DNA of 8,189 bases from Citricoccus sp. WCRC_4 (GTDB taxonomy: Bacteria > Actinomycetota > Actinomycetes > Actinomycetales > Micrococcaceae), in the NCBI GenBank assembly GCA_026645375.1, contig JAPFFX010000196.1, forward strand, positions 1 through 8,189. Direction: 5' to 3'. Shown piece after piece: positions 1 to 5,983 of the stretch. The translations under genes were made by a program, and so were the position numbers. Below the pieces are notes generated by a model that made no database searches, was not told the origin of the DNA, and saw nothing but the letters and a program-made list of their open reading frames with translations. Positions within the stretch are counted from its first letter, which is position 1; every line of letters starts with the position of its first letter.

Positions 1-339
1 GATGGCGGCGACCGGCTTGTGCTCCTCGAAGAAACCTCGCACGAAAGACTGTACGTCCTCGTCGACACGCAGGGCGTCGGCGTTCAGCGTGCCGCCGGGC
101 ATCACGAGCCCGTCGAACTGGGCGGAGGTCACGGACCCGGCCTGGTGGTCCACGGGGAAGGAGTCACCGTGTTCCCAGTCCCCGTTCATGGCCGTAATGG
201 ACCCGGACTCCGGCGAGACGAGCACCGGCTGACCGCCGGCAGCCTTCACCGCCTCCCACGGGGAGGTCAACTCGACCTGCTCCACGCCGCGGGTGGCGAG
301 GAAGGCGATGGTCTGTCCCTGTAGCTGCTGCTCGGTCAC
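1..339 (-). CDS. DJ-1/PfpI-family (type 1 glutamine amidotransferase-like) protein, 3' end cut by window edge
   Basis: Only the first 113 codons lie in the window. The start is a GTG at 339-337, chosen because a full AGGAGGT Shine-Dalgarno (352-346) sits 6 nt upstream. The translation begins VTEQQLQGQTIAFLATRGVE and continues with QVELTSPWEA, the typical opening of PfpI/YhbO-like proteins of the DJ-1 superfamily. Glu20 matches the conserved acidic residue of that family, and the PGG turn (residues 81-83) followed by LNADALR is also characteristic. In relatives the residues after PVAAI are CHGP with the nucleophile Cys, so the window stops one codon before the expected active-site cysteine. 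Family members act in the cytoplasm as stress proteins, described as proteases, deglycases or chaperones; the true substrate here cannot be told. It is transcribed divergently from the transporter at 579. Confidence 0.9.
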   Translation of the reverse strand, partial: MTEQQLQGQTIAFLATRGVEQVELTSPWEAVKAAGGQPVLVSPESGSITAMNGDWEHGDSFPVDHQAGSVTSAQFDGLVMPGGTLNADALRVDEDVQSFVRGFFEEHKPVAAI

Positions 340-377
340 GTGGGTACCTCCTGCGGATCGACGATAACTGCTCCCCT

Positions 378-383
378 ACCCTA
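378..383 (-). promoter_or_regulatory. Possible -10 box for the DJ-1/PfpI gene
   Basis: On the minus strand this hexamer reads TAGGGT, a TAnnnT-type -10 element about 40 bp upstream of the GTG start. That would give a leader of roughly 30 nt containing the AGGAGGT site. No good -35 lies at 16-19 bp; TTGCCG lies 20 bp away. This is a weak call based only on position and the -10 pattern. Confidence 0.3.
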
Positions 384-410
384 GGCACAGCACCCCGGGG
401 ACGCGGCAAG

Positions 411-436
411 GGGTGTTCGCCGCCCGAGAAACACCC
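411..436. repeat. Inverted repeat GGGTGTT-N12-AACACCC in divergent intergenic region
   Basis: Perfect 7-bp arms (411-417 and 430-436) flank a 12-nt centre. The repeat lies between the divergent DJ-1/PfpI and transporter genes, ending 16 bp before the TTGACC -35 element of the transporter promoter. It could be a regulator site for either gene, or a chance palindrome in GC-rich DNA. The arms are less GC-extreme than the surroundings, which slightly favours function. Confidence 0.4.
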
Positions 437-452
437 GGCACTGCGGCCCGCA

Positions 453-481
453 TTGACCGTGACGCAGGTCACGGATACTGT
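453..481 (+). promoter_or_regulatory. Sigma70-type promoter for the OFA transporter operon
   Basis: TTGACC (453-458) and TACTGT (476-481) are separated by exactly 17 bp. This is close to the consensus for the housekeeping sigma factor of actinomycetes. Transcription would start near 488, giving a leader of about 90 nt before the ATG at 579. A second TTGACG at 513-518 lacks a partner -10 box. The call is strengthened by the palindrome lying within the spacer. Confidence 0.65.
457..474. promoter_or_regulatory. CRP/FNR-family (GlxR-like) operator palindrome within promoter spacer
   Basis: The sequence is CCGTGAC-GCAG-GTCACGG, a perfect 18-bp palindrome with 7-bp arms. Its core GTGA-N6-TCAC equals the half-site pattern bound by CRP/FNR-family dimers; actinobacterial GlxR/Crp sites are TGTGA-N6-TCACA. 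It overlaps the end of the -35 and fills most of the spacer up to the -10. A bound dimer there would be expected to block RNA polymerase, so repression is the likelier mode. Which family member binds is not determinable from the sequence. Confidence 0.6.
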
Positions 482-578
482 CGAGTCTGCTTGCCGCCAG
501 CGCAACCCGCCGTTGACGTGGCAGCCGGCTCGCGACCGTTCACGGGCCGCCCGGCAGCAGACCGAGGGGACTGACACC

Positions 579-1940
579 ATGGCCAGCATTCTCGACCGAG
601 AGGCCATCGTCGCGCCTCGCACGTTCAACCGGTGGCTCATCCCGGCCGCGGCCCTGGCGATCCACCTGTGCATCGGCCAGGTCTACGCCTTCAGCGTCTT
701 CAAGGTCCCCATGATGGGGCACTTCGAGGTCGGAGAGGTGGCCGTCGGCTGGATCTTCTCGGTCGCGATCGCCATGCTCGGACTCTCGGCCGCGTTCGGC
801 GGGACGTGGGTGGAGCATTCCGGGCCGCGCAAGTCGATGGTCGTGGCGGGCTCCTTCTGGGTCGCCGGGTTCCTCATCTCCACAGTCGGCATCTCCACGG
901 GCCAGCTGTGGCTGGTCTACCTCGGCTACGGCGTGATCGGCGGCATCGGCCTGGGCATCGGCTACATCTCCCCGGTCTCCACACTCATGAAGTGGTTTCC
1001 GGACCGGCCCGGGCTGGCCACCGGACTGGCCATCATGGGCTTCGGCGGCGGCGCCCTGATCGCCAGTCCGCTCTCGAACGCCCTGATGTCCTTCTACGGT
1101 GGCGGCAACGAGCCGGAGCAGCTCCAGGACGGGCTGGTGCAGACCTTCCTCACCCTGGGCATCGTCTACGCCGTCGTCATCTCGCTGGGAGCCATCGTCA
1201 TCCGGGTCCCGCATCCGGAGTGGAAGCCCACCGGATGGGACCCCGCCACGGCGCAGAGCAAGCCCATGCAGACCAAGGGCAACGTCGCCGCTGACACCGC
1301 CATCAAGACCTGGCAGTTCTGGATGCTGTGGATCGTCCTGTTCTGCAACGTCACGGCCGGCATCGGCATCCTCGAGAACGCCGCCCCCATGATCCAGGAC
1401 TACTTCGACTGGATCACCCCGGCGGCCGCCGCGGGCTTCGTCGGGATCCTCTCGCTGGCCAACATGGCCGGGCGGTTCGTCTGGTCCACCACCTCGGACT
1501 ACATCGGCCGGAAGAACATCTACATGGTCTACCTGGGGGTGGGGCTGGCCATGTACCTGGTCATCGCCCTGATGGGCGGGGCGAACCTGGTGGTGTTCGT
1601 CCTGGCCACCATGGTCATCCTGTCCTTCTACGGCGGCGGGTTCTCCACGGTCCCTGCCTACCTCAAGGACATGTTCGGGGTCTACCAGGTCGGGGCCATC
1701 CACGGCCGGCTGCTCACGGCGTGGTCGGCGGCGGGCATCGCCGGTCCCCTGATCGTCAATAGCGTCCTGGAGTCCCAGGCGGACGCGGGCAGGACCGGGG
1801 CGGACCTCTACACCGTCTCGCTGTACATCATGGTCGGCCTGCTGGCCGTGGGCTTCATCGCCAACCTGCTGGTCCGCCCGGTCAGCAAACACCACCACGT
1901 CCCGGCCAAGAAGGTCCGCCAGAAGGAGCACACCCCGTGA
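579..1940 (+). CDS. OFA-family major facilitator superfamily transporter (oxalate/formate antiporter-like)
   Basis: A 453-residue inner-membrane carrier with the 12-helix MFS layout. A loop motif G-x-W-x-E-x-SGPRK is seen at residues 75-85 and its second-half equivalent, GRFVWSTTSDYIGRK, at 299-312. The first helix segment IHLCIGQVYAFSVFKVP, the block GIGYISPVSTLMKWFPDR (126-143) and YLKDMFGVYQVGAIHGRLLT (361-380) are characteristic of the OFA branch, which includes OxlT and E. coli YhjX. The likely substrate is a small carboxylate or monocarboxylate; the exact ion is not deducible. The start is the ATG at 579, with GAGGGGA (564-570) 8 nt upstream. An in-frame TTG at 453 would add 42 polar residues but coincides with the promoter -35, so it was not used. 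The His/Lys-rich C-terminus is cytoplasmic. The stop overlaps the next small gene by 4 nt. Confidence 0.9.
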   Translation: MASILDREAIVAPRTFNRWLIPAAALAIHLCIGQVYAFSVFKVPMMGHFEVGEVAVGWIFSVAIAMLGLSAAFGGTWVEHSGPRKSMVVAGSFWVAGFLISTVGISTGQLWLVYLGYGVIGGIGLGIGYISPVSTLMKWFPDRPGLATGLAIMGFGGGALIASPLSNALMSFYGGGNEPEQLQDGLVQTFLTLGIVYAVVISLGAIVIRVPHPEWKPTGWDPATAQSKPMQTKGNVAADTAIKTWQFWMLWIVLFCNVTAGIGILENAAPMIQDYFDWITPAAAAGFVGILSLANMAGRFVWSTTSDYIGRKNIYMVYLGVGLAMYLVIALMGGANLVVFVLATMVILSFYGGGFSTVPAYLKDMFGVYQVGAIHGRLLTAWSAAGIAGPLIVNSVLESQADAGRTGADLYTVSLYIMVGLLAVGFIANLLVRPVSKHHHVPAKKVRQKEHTP

Positions 1941-2113
1941 GCAACGCAGCCGACCGGACCCACCCCGCCGCCCCTGCCGGTGAATCCGGCACGGCCTCGG
2001 CCGGCGGGGGCTACCGGATGCTCGCCCTCGTCCTAGCCCTCATCGTCACCGCGGCCCTGGTCTACGGGCTGATCCAGACCGCGTTCCGGGCCGCGGCCCT
2101 GTTCACCGGCTGA
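1937..2113 (+). CDS. Single-helix membrane protein, probable small subunit of the OFA-type MFS transporter
   Basis: This 58-residue ORF starts at a GTG that overlaps the transporter stop codon (GTGA, 1937-1940), with AAGGAG (1923-1928) 8 nt upstream. Both features indicate translational coupling. The first ~25 residues are polar and rich in Ala/Gly/Ser/Thr/Pro. Residues ~27-47 (RMLALVLALIVTAALVYGLI region) form one hydrophobic helix, followed by QTAFRAAALFTG. Short one-helix proteins immediately downstream of OFA-type MFS genes are known in actinobacteria and are annotated as MFS transporter small subunits. This one fits by size, position and topology. Its role (stability, assembly or gating of the carrier) is inference. 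Codon use matches the neighbours, so it is unlikely to be a chance ORF. Confidence 0.75.
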   Translation: MSNAADRTHPAAPAGESGTASAGGGYRMLALVLALIVTAALVYGLIQTAFRAAALFTG

Positions 2114-2116
2114 TCC

Positions 2117-2137
2117 CGGCCGGAACACACCCGGCCG
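2117..2137. terminator. Hairpin between convergent genes (possible bidirectional terminator)
   Basis: A perfect 7-bp stem CGGCCGG/CCGGCCG encloses the 7-nt loop AACACAC. It lies in the 42-bp gap between the small transporter subunit (ending 2113) and the polyphosphate kinase (ending 2156 on the other strand). There is no T-tract on either side, so it is not a classic intrinsic terminator. U-poor hairpins are common at gene ends in high-GC actinomycetes. Confidence 0.45.
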
Positions 2138-2155
2138 CACCCCCGCCCGCCGGGT

Positions 2156-3037
2156 TCAGCTCTCCGCCAGCCGCCGCTTCTCCAGGGTCACGTCGAAGTC
2201 CGCGGGCGGCCACTGCAGTTCCAGCGACTCCAGGGCGGTGATCAACAGCTCCTGGACGGCGATCCGGGAGTACCACTTGCGGTTGGCCGGGACGATGAAC
2301 CAGGGGGCGTGGTCCGCGTCCGTCTCCTCGATCGCGACCCGGTAGGCGTCCATGTACTCGTCCCAGTGGGCGCGCTCGTCCACGTCACCGGGCGTGTACT
2401 TCCAGAACTTGTCCGGACGGTCCAGCCGCTCGGCCAGGCGGTCCTGCTGCTCCTCCTTGGTGATGTGCAGCATGACCTTGACGATCCGGGTGTTCCGCTC
2501 CGCCAGTTCCCGCTCGAACCGCCGGATCTCCTCGTACCGCCGCTCGATCGTGCGCACCGACGTCATCTGCCGCACGCGGTGGATAAGCACGTCCTCGTAG
2601 TGGGACCGGTCGAAGACGGCCACGAAACCGGGTTCGGGGAGGTGCTTGCGGACCCGCCACAGGAAGTGGTGGCCCTTCTCCTCCTCGGTGGGCGCCTTGA
2701 AGGCAGCGGTCTCCACGCCCTGGGGATCCATCGCCCCTGCGACGTTGCGCATGATCCCGCCCTTGCCGGCGGTGTCCATGGCCTGGACCACCAGCAGCAC
2801 GGAGGCACCCTTGCCGTTGCCGGACACCCCGTTGGCGTAGAGCAGTTCCTGCAGTTGCGAGAGCCGTTCGGCACGGATGGCCAGCGTGGCCTCGCCCTCG
2901 GCCCTGCCGCCCAGGTACCCCGGCTTGGAGTCGGGATGGATGTCCGCGGGTCCCTGGATGACCCCGTCGCGGGTCCGGGCGCGCAACAGCTCCCAGGGCG
3001 CCTCCTCGAAGTCCATCACGTGCTTCTTAGCGCTCAC
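2156..3037 (-). CDS. ppk2: PPK2-family polyphosphate:nucleotide phosphotransferase
   Basis: A 293-residue cytoplasmic kinase that transfers phosphate between polyphosphate and nucleoside (di/mono)phosphates. The P-loop-like AMDTAGKGG is at residues 86-94 (Lys92). The Walker B segment VFDRSHYEDV is at 141-150. The lid region with RLAERLDRPDKFWKYTPGD is at 200-218, followed by HWDEYMDAY (224-232). The FDRSHYEDV signature resembles the single-domain PPK2 proteins often placed in class III, which can phosphorylate AMP and ADP; class assignment by eye is tentative. Length is normal for a one-domain PPK2. The start is GTG at 3037, supported by GGAGG (3048-3044) 6 nt upstream; an internal Met at codon 8 has poorer context. 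The gene overlaps the aminotransferase stop by 11 nt, implying translational coupling. Confidence 0.93.
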   Translation of the reverse strand: MSAKKHVMDFEEAPWELLRARTRDGVIQGPADIHPDSKPGYLGGRAEGEATLAIRAERLSQLQELLYANGVSGNGKGASVLLVVQAMDTAGKGGIMRNVAGAMDPQGVETAAFKAPTEEEKGHHFLWRVRKHLPEPGFVAVFDRSHYEDVLIHRVRQMTSVRTIERRYEEIRRFERELAERNTRIVKVMLHITKEEQQDRLAERLDRPDKFWKYTPGDVDERAHWDEYMDAYRVAIEETDADHAPWFIVPANRKWYSRIAVQELLITALESLELQWPPADFDVTLEKRRLAES

Positions 3038-4259
3038 GGTACTCCTCCAGGAAGTCGGCGATGCGTTCGATGGCGATCTCCAGGTCCCGGACGTTGGGCA
3101 GCGTGACCAGCCGGAAGTGGTCCGTGTCCGGGTAGTTGAAGGCGCGGCCGTGGGAGACGAGGATCTTCTGGGCCCGCAGCAGCTCGATGACGAACTGCTC
3201 GTCGTCCTCGATCTCGTAGACCTCCGGGTCCAGCCGCGGGAACAGGTACAACGCCCCGTGGGCGGGCTGCACGGTGACGCCGGGGATCTCGGCCAGCAGT
3301 CGCTGGGCGGTGTTGCGCTGCTCGAGCAACCGTCCGCCGGGCAGGATCAGGTCGTTGATGGACTGGTAGCCGCCGAGGGCGGTCTGGATGGCGTGCTGGC
3401 CCGGGACGTTGGCGCACATCCGCATGTTGGACAGCAGGGTGAGCCCCTCGATGAAGTCCGTGGCGCGGTGCTTCGGCCCGGAGATCGCCACCCAGCCGGC
3501 CCGGTACCCGGCCACGCGGTAGGCCTTGGACAGCCCGGAGAACGTCAGCGTGAGCACGTCGTCGGACAGTCCGGCGGCGTTGATGTGCCGGGCTCCGTCG
3601 TAGAGGATCTTCTCGTAGATCTCGTCGCTCATCAGCACCAGGTTGTGCTTGCGGGCGATCTCCACGATCCCGGAGAGCACCTGGCGGGAGTACACCGCCC
3701 CGGTGGGGTTGTTCGGGTTGATGATGACGATCGCCTTGGTCCGGTCGGTGATCCTGGACTCGATGTCCTCGAGGTCCGGGGCCCAGCCCTCCTCCTCCAC
3801 GCAGCGGTAGTGCACGGCACGCCCGCCGGACAGCGTGGTGGCGCCGGTCCAGAGCGGGTAGTCCGGGGCGGGGATGAGCACCTCGTCACCGTCGTCGACC
3901 AGGGCCTGCAGCACCATGGAGATCAGTTCGGAGACGCCGTTGCCGATGAAGATGTCCTCCACCTCGATGCCCATGATCCCGCGGGACTGGTAGTACTGGC
4001 TGACCGCGGTCCGGGCGGAGTAGATGCCCTGGGAGTCGGAGTAGCCCTGCGCGTGCGGCAGGTGGGAGACCATGTCCTTGAGGATGGCGTCCGGGGCCTC
4101 GAAGCCGAAGGGGGCGGGGTTGCCGATGTTCAGCTTCATGATGCGGTGGCCGGCCGCCTCCATGCGCTGGGCTTCCTCGAGGATCGGCCCACGCACGTCG
4201 TAACGCACGTTCAGGAGCTTGGAGGACTGCTTGATCTGACCGGTCCGTGTCTTTGCCAT
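3027..4259 (-). CDS. alaT: AlaT-like PLP-dependent aminotransferase (fold type I, class I/II)
   Basis: A 410-residue cytoplasmic enzyme, probably catalysing alanine/glutamate (and possibly valine-pyruvate) transamination. The N-terminus KQSSKLLNVRYDVRGPILEE resembles AlaT proteins of actinobacteria. PLP-site features visible in order are Tyr134 in APDYPLW, NPNNPTG (181-187), SDEIYEKI with Asp212 and Tyr215, the Schiff-base lysine K245 in SGLSKAYRVAGYRAGW, and the carboxylate-binding Arg383 in HFRLVTLP. No key residue is missing. The start is the ATG at 4259, with GGGAGG (4274-4269) 9 nt upstream. An ATG three codons earlier lies on top of that Shine-Dalgarno, and longer extensions run into the lipoprotein gene. 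It lies 70 bp after the lipoprotein gene and overlaps ppk2, so it is probably co-transcribed with both. Confidence 0.92.
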   Translation of the reverse strand: MAKTRTGQIKQSSKLLNVRYDVRGPILEEAQRMEAAGHRIMKLNIGNPAPFGFEAPDAILKDMVSHLPHAQGYSDSQGIYSARTAVSQYYQSRGIMGIEVEDIFIGNGVSELISMVLQALVDDGDEVLIPAPDYPLWTGATTLSGGRAVHYRCVEEEGWAPDLEDIESRITDRTKAIVIINPNNPTGAVYSRQVLSGIVEIARKHNLVLMSDEIYEKILYDGARHINAAGLSDDVLTLTFSGLSKAYRVAGYRAGWVAISGPKHRATDFIEGLTLLSNMRMCANVPGQHAIQTALGGYQSINDLILPGGRLLEQRNTAQRLLAEIPGVTVQPAHGALYLFPRLDPEVYEIEDDEQFVIELLRAQKILVSHGRAFNYPDTDHFRLVTLPNVRDLEIAIERIADFLEEYRER

Positions 4260-4329
4260 GCCCACCATCCTCCCACCGCAGGGCGTGACTTGGCGCGCAT
4301 CACCCACCGGGGACACGGGAATCCGGCCC

Positions 4330-5445
4330 CTAGAACCAGCGTTCCGGGGCCTGTTCCAGGCCGGCCGACACCAACCAGTACTGGGCGGCCTCATCGGGCG
4401 GCAGGGCGTCCGGTCCGGCGGACAGCCGTTGCAGCTCGGCCAGTTGCTCCCCGCTCAGTTGCCCGGCGAGCTCGTCCAGCGCACCGGTCGCGGTCCCGGG
4501 CACGTCCTGCGGATCGGCCACGAGCAGGACCCGGCCCTCGGGCAGGATCCGCTGGGGGTCGGCCAGGGGCACCAGGGCGTGGTCGGCGATCGCGGGATCG
4601 GTGCCGTAGAGCATGGCGACGTCGGCCCGTCCCGTCACCAGGTCGACGGCCGGCCCGTCCTCGCCCGGCGCGACCCACTCGTCCGGTTCGCAACCGGCCA
4701 GGACCTCGAGCCGACGGGTCTTCAGGATCCTGGAGGCCTCGGGGGTGAAGACCATCCGGTCGCACAGGCCGTTGAGGTCACCCAGCTCCTCCATCGAGTA
4801 CAGGCCGGCCGTGGCCGTCGTGGTCACGGCCTGCAGCCGCAACGTCCCGGCGGACTCCCCGATGATCTCGGTGCCCTCGGGCAGGTGGTCCACCACCATG
4901 GCCGTGGTCCCCGCGGCGTCGGCGGCCGGGGCGCCGCCCGGCAGCGGCGTGGGGGTGCCGGTGGCGGTCGGATGACCGGTCGGGGAGGCCGGCGCCGGGT
5001 CCGTGGGGGTTGCCGTGCGGGTGGGTGACGCCGTGCCCGGGGACGCGGCACCGGTCGCCGGGGAGGCGCCAGTGGTGGGCGACGCCGACGCCGTCGGTGA
5101 CGGGGACGGCGTCGGGACCGGGCCGGCCAGGGCCGCGGGGGCGACCTCGGAGGCCATGGCGAGCGAGTCGATGATCGCGACCTGACGGGATCCGGCGGCG
5201 CCCCAGGGCACGGTCGAGGGCTCGCCCATGACGGCGTCGACGCCGCGGTTCTGCAGGTGCCGGACCGCGACGCGGGCCAGGAGCTGTTCCTCGGGCCGGG
5301 TTCCCCCGACCACCGTCACCGGCCCCGCCGTCGAGGAGGCGGTGGCGCCCGGGCCGCCCGGGCCGGAGTCCGCGGGGGTGCACCCGGCCAGGGCCACGGT
5401 GAGGGCGAGGCCGGCGGCGGCCAGGCCCGGTGCGGCGCGCCTCAC
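4330..5445 (-). CDS. Lipoprotein with OpuAC/ProX-like substrate-binding domain and a Ser/Thr/Pro/Ala-rich insert
   Basis: A 371-residue secreted lipoprotein. The signal peptide has RR at 2-3, a hydrophobic core at ~8-19 and the lipobox LAGC with Cys22 as lipidation site. VTVVGGTRPEEQLLARVAVR (43-62) resembles the start of osmoprotectant-binding (OpuAC/ProX) domains, where VVGSKNFTEQ is usual. The C-terminal half fits the same fold: LPEGTEIIGESAG (188-200), GPAVDLVTGRADVAMLYGTD (264-283), LADPQRILPEGRVLLV (294-309). Between them lies a ~70-residue low-complexity S/T/P/A/G stretch (about 110-180). The start is a GTG overlapping the Nudix stop (GTGA); an upstream extension would only add shadow sequence. 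The Shine-Dalgarno is weak, consistent with coupled translation. No permease or ATPase gene is in the window, so transport is unproven. The ligand (betaine or another quaternary amine in relatives) is not determinable. Confidence 0.75.
   Translation of the reverse strand: MRRAAPGLAAAGLALTVALAGCTPADSGPGGPGATASSTAGPVTVVGGTRPEEQLLARVAVRHLQNRGVDAVMGEPSTVPWGAAGSRQVAIIDSLAMASEVAPAALAGPVPTPSPSPTASASPTTGASPATGAASPGTASPTRTATPTDPAPASPTGHPTATGTPTPLPGGAPAADAAGTTAMVVDHLPEGTEIIGESAGTLRLQAVTTTATAGLYSMEELGDLNGLCDRMVFTPEASRILKTRRLEVLAGCEPDEWVAPGEDGPAVDLVTGRADVAMLYGTDPAIADHALVPLADPQRILPEGRVLLVADPQDVPGTATGALDELAGQLSGEQLAELQRLSAGPDALPPDEAAQYWLVSAGLEQAPERWF
4906..5118 (-). repeat. Low-complexity coding insert (Ser/Thr/Pro/Ala/Gly) in the binding lipoprotein
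   Basis: This segment encodes residues ~110-180 of the lipoprotein and consists almost only of S, T, P, A and G in irregular PTPSP/ASPT/TGTP-like units. It is a predicted disordered, possibly O-mannosylated stretch. Such linkers are common in actinobacterial envelope proteins, but normally sit at the N-terminus after the lipid anchor, not within the ligand-binding domain. Confidence 0.8.
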
Positions 5446-5870
5446 CGGCTCACCCCGGCCAGCTCGAGGGCACGGTGCACGTGCGGGGACGTCCGGTGCC
5501 GGTGCAGCTCGTCCAGCGGGAGCCACGCGGCGTCGACGGAGGACCCCCCGACCTCGGCGCGCAGCCGGCCGGAGACGATCTCGGCCCGGTACAGGACCTG
5601 GACCGCCAGCAGTGACCGCCGCGTGGCGTGGGTCCGGTGCTCCGGGTCGATGGTGCGGCTGATGACACCGAGCAGGCCGTCGAGGCGGGCCGTGTACCCG
5701 GTCTCCTCCTCGATCTCGCGCAGGCAGGCCTGCTCGGGCTGCTCCCCCAGCTCGATCCTGCCGCCGGGCAGCGTCCAGATCGCCTCACGCGGCCCCTGCC
5801 ACAGGCTCAGCAACAGGGTGCCGTCCTGGACGATCACGCCGTAGGCGCCCGCCCTGGTGTCGAAATCCAT
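5442..5870 (-). CDS. Nudix hydrolase (MutT-like)
   Basis: A 142-residue cytoplasmic hydrolase for nucleoside diphosphates linked to another moiety. A complete Nudix box G-x5-E-x7-REUxEExGU spans residues 37-59 (G37, E43, then REIEEETGY at 51-59), with the metal-binding glutamates intact. The preceding AIWTLPGGRIELGE is typical. Length and the single domain match MutT/ADP-ribose-pyrophosphatase-like Nudix enzymes; the substrate (dNTP, ADP-ribose, NADH, cap-like or other) cannot be read from the sequence. The start is the ATG at 5870. There is no Shine-Dalgarno before it, but a TAnnnT box ends 7 nt upstream, suggesting a leaderless mRNA. It is the first gene of the minus-strand cluster. Its stop overlaps the lipoprotein start by 4 nt, and it diverges from the TPR gene. 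Confidence 0.92.
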   Translation of the reverse strand: MDFDTRAGAYGVIVQDGTLLLSLWQGPREAIWTLPGGRIELGEQPEQACLREIEEETGYTARLDGLLGVISRTIDPEHRTHATRRSLLAVQVLYRAEIVSGRLRAEVGGSSVDAAWLPLDELHRHRTSPHVHRALELAGVSR

Positions 5871-5877
5871 GGACTCA

Positions 5878-5883
5878 AGTCTA
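5878..5883 (-). promoter_or_regulatory. Candidate -10 box for a leaderless Nudix-lipoprotein-alaT-ppk2 transcript
   Basis: On the minus strand the hexamer is TAGACT, seven bases before the Nudix ATG, so transcription would start at or next to the A of the start codon. The absence of a purine-rich ribosome site agrees with leaderless initiation, which is frequent in actinobacteria. No convincing -35 element is visible at 15-18 bp, so the call is tentative. Confidence 0.35.
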
Positions 5884-5983
5884 GGAGGCCGCGGGCATCG
5901 ACCCCGCCCGGGCCCCGTGTCTCTGGAATACTGGGTGGGCTGTGCATGCGTACCACTGGAGTCGAGAGAAGGGAGGACGGGCC

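Noticed and set aside
513..518. A second TTGACG as -35 of another transporter promoter
   Set aside because: No TAnnnT-type -10 element lies 16-19 bp downstream.
453..578. In-frame TTG-initiated N-terminal extension of the transporter (42 residues)
   Set aside because: The TTG is the first half of the -35 element, the extension is polar with no family resemblance, and the ATG at 579 has a good ribosome site.
4260..4394. 45-residue N-terminal extension of the aminotransferase
   Set aside because: It runs through the lipoprotein stop region, is Arg/Pro/Gly-rich without family match, and the ATG at 4259 has GGGAGG at correct spacing.
2877..4748. 623-codon open frame on the plus strand opposite ppk2, alaT and the lipoprotein
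   Set aside because: It is antisense to three well-supported genes and its translation is Val/Gly/Asp/His/Arg-biased without domains; typical high-GC shadow.
5446..5526. 27-residue extension ahead of the lipoprotein signal peptide
   Set aside because: It is an out-of-frame reading of the Nudix C-terminus, and would bury the signal peptide and lipobox.
5921..5936. AATACT as -10 box of the TPR gene promoter
   Set aside because: It matches only 4 of 6 consensus positions and has no -35 partner, so no promoter call was made for the TPR gene.
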